A stretch of 64,000 bases of DNA, taken from contig OY969703.1 of assembly GCA_963702075.1 (NCBI GenBank), forward strand, positions 1,860,001 through 1,924,000, written 5' to 3'. Position numbers and translations under genes: made by a program. Under the pieces are notes generated by a model. That model was not told the origin of the DNA, did no database searches, and saw nothing but the letters and a program-made list of their open reading frames with translations. The stretch is from VAYN01 sp963702075 (lineage in GTDB: Bacteria > Actinomycetota > Thermoleophilia > Solirubrobacterales > 70-9). This document shows positions 33,351 to 40,315 of this stretch, piece by piece (the stretch's first letter is position 1; each line of letters starts with the position of its first letter).

Positions 33351-34373
33351 ATGATTCCGGTCTTCGACGGACACAACGACGCCTTGACGCGCCCCGACCA
33401 CGGAGATCTGATCGGTGGCCGCAGCGATGGCCATCTCGACCTGCCGCGAATGCGCAAGGGAGGCATGCGGGGCGGCATCTTCGCCGTCTTCACTCCCTCG
33501 CCCGACGAGCAGACCGGGCGCCCTAGGTTCGGCGCTGCCCGTGAGCCGCTGGCGAAACCGATAGAGCAGGGCGTAGCCGCCGCCCACGCGACCGCGGCTG
33601 CAGGTCGACTGCTTCGCCTCGAGCAGGAAGGTCAGGTGAAGGTGGCGCGGGAGATCGCCGACGTTGACGCGGCCCATGACGACCGCTCATCTCCCCCGGT
33701 CGCCGTCCTCCACCTCGAGGGCGCCGAGGCGATCGATCCCGACCTGGAGGCACTCGATCATTGGTACGCCGCAGGGCTGAGGTCGCTAGGGCCTGTCTGG
33801 AGCCGAGCAAATTCCTTTGCCCATGGCGTCCCCTTCGCGTTTCCCTCGAGCCCCGACGTCGGCCCGGGCCTTACCGAGGCCGGCAAGGCTCTCGTCGCCC
33901 GCTGCGCCGAGCTCGGCGTCCTCGTCGACCTCAGTCACATGAACGAGGCCGGCTTCTGGGACACCGCGCGGCTGGAAGCGGGGCCGCTGGTAGCAAGCCA
34001 CTCCGGCGCCCATGCCCTCTGCGCCGCCTCCCGCAACCTCACCGACGAGCAGCTCGACACGATCGCCAGCAGCGACGGGCTTGTCGGCATCGTCTTTGCC
34101 ACGGTCTTCCTGCGGCCGGACTTCGCCGACACGCCGGAGACGCCGCTGGCGCTAATCGCTGAGCACGCTCGCTATGTGGCGGAGCGGATCGGCCCGAGCC
34201 ACGTCGCTCTGGGCTCTGACTTCGACGGTGCCACGATTCCGGCGGAGCTCGGCGACGTAGCCGGCCTGCCAAAGCTCGTCGAAGCCCTGCGCCGTGCCGG
34301 CTTCGGTGAGCAGGAGCTAGAGGCGATCTGCTGGCGCAACTGGCGCCGAGTCCTTGACGCCTGGTGGGCCTGA
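33351..34373 (+). CDS. M19 family membrane-dipeptidase-like peptidase
   Basis: A 340-residue zinc dipeptidase of the renal-dipeptidase family, from the ATG at 33351. Metal ligands: HNDA in VFDGHNDALTRP, the Glu of LHLEGAEAI, and His residues in DLSHMNEAGFWD and SHSGAHALC; the GSDFDG block closes the active site. No signal peptide, so probably cytosolic. It may hydrolyse dipeptides, including D-amino-acid-containing ones. The stop codon is part of a 20-bp palindrome shared with the convergent ATPase gene. Confidence 0.92.
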   Translation: MIPVFDGHNDALTRPDHGDLIGGRSDGHLDLPRMRKGGMRGGIFAVFTPSPDEQTGRPRFGAAREPLAKPIEQGVAAAHATAAAGRLLRLEQEGQVKVAREIADVDAAHDDRSSPPVAVLHLEGAEAIDPDLEALDHWYAAGLRSLGPVWSRANSFAHGVPFAFPSSPDVGPGLTEAGKALVARCAELGVLVDLSHMNEAGFWDTARLEAGPLVASHSGAHALCAASRNLTDEQLDTIASSDGLVGIVFATVFLRPDFADTPETPLALIAEHARYVAERIGPSHVALGSDFDGATIPAELGDVAGLPKLVEALRRAGFGEQELEAICWRNWRRVLDAWWA

Positions 34374-34386
34374 GAGCTCTCAGGCC
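34367..34386. terminator. 20-bp perfect palindrome over two convergent stops
   Basis: GGCCTGAGAG followed by CTCTCAGGCC. It contains the TGA of the M19 gene (34371-34373) and the TGA of the convergent ATPase gene (34380-34382, complement). Folded as RNA from either strand it gives an 8-bp stem with a 4-base loop, so it may act as a bidirectional terminator. There is no T-tract. Confidence 0.5.
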
Positions 34387-34790
34387 GAGGCCAAGGGGAC
34401 TTTCAATAGGAGCTCGGTACCGCGGCCGCGGCCCGTTCGCAGCTGCAGGAAATCGGCAAGGGAACCCATCAGGATGAACCCGAGGCGGAGGCTGCTCGGG
34501 CGAGCGCCGGTGGGAGGTCGGATCCCGGTCCCGCTGTCCCGCACGGTCACCGTAAGCACTCCCCCGGACCTCTCCATCTCGACCTCCATCGTCCGCTCGA
34601 TCGCACCCTCGGGGTAGGCATGGCGGACGATGTTCGAGCAGGCCTCGGAGACGATCGTCTTCAGGTCATCGACGCCGGGTGAGATCAGACCGAGGCCTTC
34701 GGCGTAGCTCGCCGCCTCGTCGCGGGCCTGGCGGACGTTCTGCGGCTCGGCATCCAGCTTGAGGGAAAGGGGGGCTGCCTGGGCCTCCAT
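34380..34790 (-). CDS. RsbW-like anti-sigma-type ATP-binding protein
   Basis: A 136-residue HATPase_c protein. The N box is EACSNIVRHAYPEGA, the G1 box is VRDSGTGIRPP and the G2 region is GRGRGTELLLKVPL, as in RsbW/SpoIIAB serine kinases that hold sigma factors or phosphorylate anti-sigma antagonists. I chose the ATG at 34790, which has a GAGAGG ribosome site; a TTG 48 bases upstream is possible. No partner sigma factor or STAS protein is adjacent, but a SpoIIE-type phosphatase lies at 40.3 kb, which could belong to the same partner-switching route (inference). Confidence 0.85.
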   Translation of the reverse strand: MEAQAAPLSLKLDAEPQNVRQARDEAASYAEGLGLISPGVDDLKTIVSEACSNIVRHAYPEGAIERTMEVEMERSGGVLTVTVRDSGTGIRPPTGARPSSLRLGFILMGSLADFLQLRTGRGRGTELLLKVPLASA

Positions 34791-34926
34791 CGCCTGCCTC
34801 TCAGGATCGGGAATAGCTGCTACCTCCGATCTACCCAAAAGTAGGGCGCGAAAACTGACTTGGTCCCGGCGCCCTCTGCCGCCCCATCACCGTCGTCACC
34901 CGCGGCATCGACTCTTTTCACTGCGA

Positions 34927-34940
34927 GTGACATATGTCAC
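34927..34940. promoter_or_regulatory. Perfect palindrome GTGACATATGTCAC (candidate operator)
   Basis: A 14-bp perfect palindrome in the 240-base spacer between the divergent ATPase gene and the secreted-protein gene, about 140 bases before the latter. The half-site TGACA resembles sites for CRP/FNR-, GntR- or Lrp-type dimers. No regulator is adjacent. Confidence 0.45.
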
Positions 34941-35078
34941 AGGCGCGGTCTCGTTTCTACAAATTTTGTGGATTGCTCATAGGTCTCCCTCTGGTACAAG
35001 CAGTTCCTCTTTAGGGAGAGATCTCGCCGCGATGGCGTATTGCCTCGCGGCTCAATCCAGTAGGGAAAGGATCAGTTC

Positions 35079-35939
35079 ATGAGAAGGCTTTGTCTCGCCG
35101 GTGCGCTGCTGCTTGCACTGCTAGTGCCCAGCAGCTCGGCTCTTGCCGCACCTCACCACCCCACCGGGGAATATGCTCAGTTCAACGACTGTCCGCTGAG
35201 CAATCCCGCCGTCACCGTCTGCCTGTTCTCGGAATCGAGCTCAGGCTTCTTCACGATCGGGAAAAAAACCGTCCCGCTGAAAAACCCCGTGAAGCTCCAG
35301 GGCGGACTTGACGAAATCCTGGCGCCTACCAAATTCTTCCCGGCAGAGGACAACAACTCGTTGCCGGGCGTCGCGCAGCCGGTGCCGGGAGGCCTGCTGG
35401 GGATCACGGCTCCTACCTGGTGGCCCTCATTCCTGCAGAATCTCTTTAACGAAACGATCAACAACGGCTTCACGGGAGTGACCGCGACGGTCGAAGCGAC
35501 CTCGCAGACGGGGATCACGATCAGCCCGATCAACCTGCTGACGCAGGAAGGCACCGCGCTGTCGCTACCGTCGAAGATCAAGCTCAGCAACCCGTTCCTC
35601 GGGAGCAACTGCTACATCGGCTCGAACTCGAGCCCGATCGTGCTTGCCTTCACCACCGGCACGACCTCTCCGCCCCCGCCGAACACGCCGATCACCGGCA
35701 ACCCCGGCACGCTTTCGCAGAACGCATCCGGCAGCATCGCCACGTTCAGCGGCGGCAAACTCGTCAACAACTCGTTCGCTGCGCCCGGAGCCAACGGCTG
35801 CGGCGGGTTGTTCTCGTTCCTCGTCGACCCGTTCGTCAACGAAATCGTCGGCGTCCCCTCCGCCGCCGGTCACAACACGGCCGTCCTCGAAGGGAAAATC
35901 CAGGTCGCCGAAGCGCCGGCGGTCAAAGCCAGCGAATAG
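35079..35939 (+). CDS. Secreted protein of unknown function
   Basis: 286 residues with a clear Sec signal peptide (RLCLAGALLLALLVPSSSALA, cleavage near residue 24). The mature part is Gly/Ser/Thr/Pro-rich, beta-strand-like, with four or more cysteines (FNDCPLSNPAVTVCLF, SNCYIGSNSS, NGCGGLF) and a proline-rich hinge (TTSPPPPNTP). AGGGAAAGGATC upstream of the ATG is a good ribosome site. Glu is almost always GAA (about ten GAA to one GAG), unlike the neighbouring cytosolic genes, which suggests high expression or a distinct origin. It is followed by a strong terminator. I do not recognise a family. Confidence 0.8.
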   Translation: MRRLCLAGALLLALLVPSSSALAAPHHPTGEYAQFNDCPLSNPAVTVCLFSESSSGFFTIGKKTVPLKNPVKLQGGLDEILAPTKFFPAEDNNSLPGVAQPVPGGLLGITAPTWWPSFLQNLFNETINNGFTGVTATVEATSQTGITISPINLLTQEGTALSLPSKIKLSNPFLGSNCYIGSNSSPIVLAFTTGTTSPPPPNTPITGNPGTLSQNASGSIATFSGGKLVNNSFAAPGANGCGGLFSFLVDPFVNEIVGVPSAAGHNTAVLEGKIQVAEAPAVKASE

Positions 35940-35962
35940 CACCTACCGAAGCAGTTAGATCA

Positions 35963-35990
35963 AGCGCCCGCTTCGGCGGGCGCTTTTTCT
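35963..35990 (+). terminator. Rho-independent terminator of the secreted-protein gene
   Basis: AGCGCCCGC (35963-35971) pairs with GCGGGCGCT (35976-35984) around TTCG, followed by TTTTCTTT. It lies 23 bases after the stop codon. Confidence 0.9.
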
Positions 35991-36076
35991 TTCTCTGGCT
36001 TCAGTGCTCGGTTCGTAGCGGGCGCGCCTCGCGCCCCGGCCGAAGAGGCGGGCGCGAGAGATCCGACTTCCCCAAG

Positions 36077-36170
36077 CGGATCCACACATATAGAGATGCG
36101 CGCCTCCCCTCCCCTTGGCGATTTCCCCAGAAGCGCTGGCTTGGATGCCGGGCTTCTCTCACCGGAGAGA
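36077..36170 (+). ncRNA. Diverged copy of the candidate small-RNA locus
   Basis: The promoter-like block (ATCCACACATATAGAGAT, 36080-36097) differs from that at 17470 in one base. It is followed by a C-rich stretch (CCTCCCCTCCCC, 36103-36114) and by CCCCAGAAGCGC (36125-36136), identical to the other locus. In place of the GC terminator there is a weaker TCTCT/AGAGA hairpin (36155-36170). The 310-base spacer between the secreted-protein gene and dxs has no gene. The shared order of parts suggests a related transcript rather than chance. Confidence 0.4.
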
Positions 36171-36250
36171 CTGGCGCAGGCTAATTGATTGCGCCAATTG
36201 ATTCAATCCCCAAAAGTGGGGAGAGCTGCTTATGGGGTGGGTTGTTCAAC

Positions 36251-38299
36251 TCAGGTCAGGGCAGGCTGCGCACTGGGAAGTGAGCTGAGCACCTTGTCCG
36301 CAACCGACTCCCCCGTCAGGCCGACCTCGGCCCGCAGGAGCGTCGGCTTGCCGTGGGTGACGTAGGCATCGGGCAGTCCGATCCGCAGGACCCTCGCGCG
36401 CTCACCAGGACTATCGGCGAAGGCGTCCTCGAGGTGCTCGAGCACGGCGGAGCCGAAGCCGCCCGGGAGGACGTTCTCCTCGATCGTCGCCAGCAGCTCG
36501 TGCTCGCGGGCGAGCCGCTCAACCAGCTCGCCGTCGATCGGCTTCGCGAAGCGACCGTCGACGACCGTTGCCTCGAGGCCGTGCTTTTTCAAAACCTCGG
36601 CGGCTTCCCGGGCGACGGTGACGCCGTAGCCGTAGCCGAGGAGCGCAACCCGGTCCCCCTTGGCCAAGATCTCGCCCTTGCCGATCGGCACCAGCTCCGC
36701 CTCTGCCGGCAGTTTCACGCCCTCGCCCGCCCCGCGCGGGTAACGCAGCGCCGCCGGGCCGTCGTGGGCGATTGCAGTGTGGAGCATGTGGACCAGCATC
36801 GCCTCGTCGCGCGGTGCCATTACGACCACGTTCGGGATCGGGCGGAAGTAAGAGACGTCGAAGGCGCCGTGGTGAGTCGGACCGTCGTCGCCGACGAGAC
36901 CGGCGCGGTCCATCGCGAAGGTAACGTCGAGCTCCTGCAGGCAGACGTCGTGAACGATCTGGTCGAAGGCGCGCTGGAGGAAGGTCGAGTAGATCGCGCA
37001 GACCGGCTTCGCTCCCTGCAGCGCCAGGCCGGAGGCGAGCAGGACCGCGTTCTGCTCGGCGATGCCAACGTCGTAATACTGCTCGGGACGCTCGTCGCAG
37101 AGCTTCTGCAGGCCGGTCCCCCCTGCCATCGCCGCCGTAATCCCGATCACCCGCTCATCGGCTTCAGCCTCGGCGACGATCGCGTCGGCGAAGACCTTCG
37201 TGTACTGCGGTGGCGCGCTCGCCGCGGGAGGCTTCTCGAGCAGCTCGATGCCCTCGGGAGAATCGGTTTCAGTCACCGGCACCGGCTTCGGCTCCTTCAC
37301 CGCGGGGCGGCCTTCGACGATCGAGTTCGGCTTCGCCGCGTGCCACTCCTCCATCGACTCCAGACCGCCCTCCTCGGCCGGCGTGAAGCCCTTGCCCTTG
37401 ACGGTGTGGATGTGGACGATCACCGGGCGGTCGGCAGCGAAGGCCTCCTGCAGCGCCTCCCGCAGCGCGTGCACGTCGTGGCCGTCGATCACCCCGAGGT
37501 AGGCGAGGTCGAGCTCCTCGAAGAAGAGCCCGGGCGCCCAGTAGGCCTTGATCGCCGCCTTGATCTCCGGCCCGAGTCGCTCGATCCGTTTGCCGAGGCC
37601 GAGCGGCAGCTTCGTCAATCGATCCTCGACCCCCTCGCGCGCGTGCCAGAGGCGGGGGTTCAGGCGGATGCGGTTGAAGTAGCGGGAGAGGGCGCCGACG
37701 TTGGGAGAGATCGACATCCCGTTGTCGTTGAGGACGATCACGATCGGCGTCTGCAGGCCGCCGGCGGCGTGAAGCGCCTCGTAAGCGACGCCGCCGGTGA
37801 GGGCGCCGTCGCCGATCACCGCCGCGACCTTGCCGTCGGGGCCGATCCCCTTGCGCATCGCCTCTTTCAAGCCGACCGCATAGCCGATCGAGGTCGAGGC
37901 GTGGCCGGCGCCCATGATGTCGTGCTCGGACTCGGCGATCGAGCAGAACGGCGCAAGCCCGTCGTACTGGCGGATCGTCGCGAGCCGGTCGCGGCGGCCG
38001 GTGAGGATCTTGTGGGGGTAGGCTTGGTGGCCGACGTCCCAGAGAACCTTGTCGCGCGGGGAGTCGAGGAGGCTGTGGAGAGCGACAGCCAGCTCGCAGG
38101 TGCCGAGGTTGGCGCCGAAATGGCCGCCGATCTCACCGATCGTGTCGATGATGCAGGTCCGCATCTCCTGCGCTACCTGCTGCAGCTGCTCGTCGCCGAG
38201 CCCGTGCAGGTCCGCCGGGCCGTCGATCTGCGGCAGCAACGGCTCGGATATCTGGTCTCTGTGCTCTTCGTTGCCCTGGGTGGGGGGCTTTTCGCTCAT
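36251..38299 (-). CDS. dxs: 1-deoxy-D-xylulose-5-phosphate synthase
   Basis: First enzyme of the MEP isoprenoid pathway; condenses pyruvate and glyceraldehyde 3-phosphate with thiamin diphosphate. 682 residues. ThDP and Mg binding: GDGALTGGVAYEAL and NDNGMSISPNVG; the transketolase-type Glu is in YYDVGIAEQNAVLLASGLA; DRAGLVGDDGPTHHGAFD is the Dxs-specific loop. The first 25 residues are a hydrophilic extension, and a Pro/Glu-rich insert (about 325-360) links the two halves. The ATG overlaps the stop of the upstream prenyl synthase (ATGA). That pairing with ispA is common in bacteria and links precursor supply to chain elongation. Confidence 0.97.
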   Translation of the reverse strand: MSEKPPTQGNEEHRDQISEPLLPQIDGPADLHGLGDEQLQQVAQEMRTCIIDTIGEIGGHFGANLGTCELAVALHSLLDSPRDKVLWDVGHQAYPHKILTGRRDRLATIRQYDGLAPFCSIAESEHDIMGAGHASTSIGYAVGLKEAMRKGIGPDGKVAAVIGDGALTGGVAYEALHAAGGLQTPIVIVLNDNGMSISPNVGALSRYFNRIRLNPRLWHAREGVEDRLTKLPLGLGKRIERLGPEIKAAIKAYWAPGLFFEELDLAYLGVIDGHDVHALREALQEAFAADRPVIVHIHTVKGKGFTPAEEGGLESMEEWHAAKPNSIVEGRPAVKEPKPVPVTETDSPEGIELLEKPPAASAPPQYTKVFADAIVAEAEADERVIGITAAMAGGTGLQKLCDERPEQYYDVGIAEQNAVLLASGLALQGAKPVCAIYSTFLQRAFDQIVHDVCLQELDVTFAMDRAGLVGDDGPTHHGAFDVSYFRPIPNVVVMAPRDEAMLVHMLHTAIAHDGPAALRYPRGAGEGVKLPAEAELVPIGKGEILAKGDRVALLGYGYGVTVAREAAEVLKKHGLEATVVDGRFAKPIDGELVERLAREHELLATIEENVLPGGFGSAVLEHLEDAFADSPGERARVLRIGLPDAYVTHGKPTLLRAEVGLTGESVADKVLSSLPSAQPALT

Positions 38300-39159
38300 T
38301 CGTTCCTCGTGAAGATGTAGTCGGCGACGCGCTTCAGGTCTTCCGTCTCACCGCTGGCCTCGGCCAGCGCTTCCATCGCCTTGGCGTGGCTCTGGGCGGC
38401 CAGCTCGCGCGCCCGCTCGAGCCCGAAAAGGCTGACGTAGGTGAGTTTGCCATGTCTCTCGTCGCTTCCATGTGGCTTGCCGAGCTGCTCATCTGACTCG
38501 GTCACGTCGAGGATGTCGTCGACGATCTGGAACAACACGCCCAGCTCCTCGGCGAAACGGCGATAGGGCATTGTCTCAGGTTCGGCCGCTCCCTCGAGTA
38601 AAAGGACGACGTTGACGCTGGCGGCAATCAGGCGGCCGGTCTTCAGCGCGTGCAGGGCTCGCAGACCCTCGGCGTCGGCGTCGGCGCCGACCACGTCGAC
38701 GTATTGGCCGCCGACCATCCCGTCGACTCCGGTCGCCGCCGCCAGCTCGCTCAGCGCCGCCAGCACCCGTGCTGGCTCTCCCGGCTGCTCGCAGAACAGC
38801 CGCATCGCCTCTGCGAAGAGGCCGTCGCCGGCGAGGATCGCCACGTCCTCGCCGAACTTGACGTGCGAGGTCGGCAGGCCGCGGCGCAGCTCGTCGTCGT
38901 CCATCGCCGGCAGGTCGTCGTGGATCAGCGAGTAGGTATGGATCAGCTCGATCGCGCAGGCAACCGGGAGGAACCGCTGCGGCTCGGCCCCGAAAGCGCG
39001 GGCGGTGGCAAGGGCGAGGACCGGCCGTACCCGCTTGCCGCCGGCCAGCAGCGAGTAGCGCATCGCCTCCTCGAGGCCGGCGGTGGGCGTCGAGGCGGAG
39101 AACTTCAGGTCCGCGAGCGCGCCGTCGACCAGGGCGCGCAGGTCCTCCGGGTAGCTCAC
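38296..39159 (-). CDS. ispA: Short-chain polyprenyl (farnesyl-type) diphosphate synthase
   Basis: Elongates DMAPP with IPP. 287 residues from the GTG at 39159, which overlaps the xseB stop (GTGA). Both Asp-rich motifs are present: first IHDDLPAMDDDELRRG, second FQIVDDILDVTESD; LLAGGKRVRPVLAL near the start is the IPP-binding block. The FARM region with two extra residues between the Asp pairs (DDLPAMDD) is the bacterial IspA type. The product (GPP, FPP or GGPP) cannot be fixed from sequence alone. Confidence 0.92.
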   Translation of the reverse strand: MSYPEDLRALVDGALADLKFSASTPTAGLEEAMRYSLLAGGKRVRPVLALATARAFGAEPQRFLPVACAIELIHTYSLIHDDLPAMDDDELRRGLPTSHVKFGEDVAILAGDGLFAEAMRLFCEQPGEPARVLAALSELAAATGVDGMVGGQYVDVVGADADAEGLRALHALKTGRLIAASVNVVLLLEGAAEPETMPYRRFAEELGVLFQIVDDILDVTESDEQLGKPHGSDERHGKLTYVSLFGLERARELAAQSHAKAMEALAEASGETEDLKRVADYIFTRNE

Positions 39160-39332
39160 TCCGCAGACGCCTGCTGGCGCGCCTCGCGGTTGGCCTCCTC
39201 GACCGCCTCGGCAGCTAGGTCGGCGGCCTCTGAGGCGAGCTGAGCGGCGCGCTCGTCGCCTACCTCCTCGCTCTCTAGCTCCGCGGTGATCCGACGCAGG
39301 CGCTCGCTTATTTCCTGCAGGCGGACGTTCAC
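39156..39332 (-). CDS. xseB: Exodeoxyribonuclease VII small subunit (XseB-like)
   Basis: A 58-residue helical protein starting at a GTG at 39332 that overlaps the nusB stop. EISERLRRITAELESEEV resembles the XseB helix pair LERLEEIVEELESGE, and it sits between nusB and ispA where xseB is often found. No xseA lies in the window, so its partner must be elsewhere. The match is short, so this call rests partly on context. Confidence 0.6.
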   Translation of the reverse strand: MNVRLQEISERLRRITAELESEEVGDERAAQLASEAADLAAEAVEEANREARQQASAE

Positions 39333-39706
39333 GCCGCCGCCCCCCGCTCGCGCACGACCGCGCCGAGGATGCCATTGACGAACCCCGGCGCCTCCGCGCC
39401 GCAGTACTTCTTCGCCAGCTCGACCGCCTCGTCGATCGCTACCTCGGCCGGCGTCTCCATGTGTTCCATCTCGTAGAGGGCGACTCGCATCACGTTTAGG
39501 TCCAGCGGCGCGATCCGGTCGACGGTCCAACCCTTCGCATGGGCGGCGATGATGTCATCGAGCTCTTCCCGATGCTCGTCGACCCCCTCGGCGAGCTCGC
39601 GGGTCAGCGACCGCGCCTCTCCCAGCAGCTCCTCGAGCGGGCGTCCGGTGACATCCCGCTGGTAGTTGGCGAAGACGGCGTCGCGCCGCTGGTCGGACCT
39701 GCGCAT
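39329..39706 (-). CDS. nusB: Transcription antitermination factor NusB
   Basis: Binds boxA RNA with NusE/S10 in antitermination of rRNA operons. 125 residues, all-helical: RSDQRRDAVFANYQRD at the start, then WTVDRIAPLDLNVMRVALYE and IDEAVELAKKYCGAEAPGFVNGIL, the family signature. It follows efp by 34 bases, an arrangement conserved in actinobacteria. Confidence 0.95.
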   Translation of the reverse strand: MRRSDQRRDAVFANYQRDVTGRPLEELLGEARSLTRELAEGVDEHREELDDIIAAHAKGWTVDRIAPLDLNVMRVALYEMEHMETPAEVAIDEAVELAKKYCGAEAPGFVNGILGAVVRERGAAA

Positions 39707-39740
39707 GGGCTCATTCTGTCAGCGCCGTCCCGCGAAGCGG

Positions 39741-40304
39741 CTAGGCGCGGGAGATGTACTCGCCGCTGCGGGTGTCGACCCGGACGCTGTCGCCCTCTTC
39801 GACGAAGAGCGGCACTTGGACGACGACGCCCGACTCCAGCGTCGCCGGCTTGTTGCCGCCGCCGGAGGCGGTGTCGCCCCTGAGGCCGGGGTCGGTCTGC
39901 GTGACCTTCATCTCCATCGCACTAGGCACCTGCACATCGCTTGGACTCTCGTCGACGAAGAGGACGTCGACCTCGGCGTTGGGCAGCACCCACTGCATCG
40001 AGCCCCCAAGCGCCTCCACCGGGATTTCGATCTGTTCGTAGCTCTGCGAGTCCATGAAGACGGCCGCCTCGCCCGAGTCGTAGAGGTACTGCATCTTTTT
40101 CGATTCGGTCCGGACCGGGCGGAACTTCTCCCCCGCCCTGAAGGTTTTGTCGATCACCGAGCCGTCCTCGATTCGTCGCAGCTTCGTCCTCACGAAAGCC
40201 CCGCCCTTGCCCGGCTTGACGTGCTGGAACTCGATGATCTTCCAGATCTTCCCGTCGATCTCGATGTGGGTCCCGTTCTTGAACTGGTTGGTGCTGATGG
40301 TCAT
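39741..40304 (-). CDS. efp: Elongation factor P
   Basis: Relieves ribosome stalling at polyproline. 187 residues with three beta-barrel domains; TNQFKNGTHIEIDGKIWKI at the start and the modification loop VKPGKGGAFVRTKL with Lys near residue 34. The C-terminal signature (PLFVEEGDSVRVDTRSGEYISR) is intact. No EarP, EpmA or YmfI gene is adjacent. It is 11 bases after the phosphatase gene on the same strand. Confidence 0.97.
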   Translation of the reverse strand: MTISTNQFKNGTHIEIDGKIWKIIEFQHVKPGKGGAFVRTKLRRIEDGSVIDKTFRAGEKFRPVRTESKKMQYLYDSGEAAVFMDSQSYEQIEIPVEALGGSMQWVLPNAEVDVLFVDESPSDVQVPSAMEMKVTQTDPGLRGDTASGGGNKPATLESGVVVQVPLFVEEGDSVRVDTRSGEYISRA

Positions 40305-40315
40305 CGGCGGTGATC

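Noticed and set aside
36353..38320. 655-codon plus-strand frame antisense to dxs
   Set aside because: Shadow of dxs; composition is Asp/Val/Arg/Leu-rich as expected from reversed GC-rich codons.
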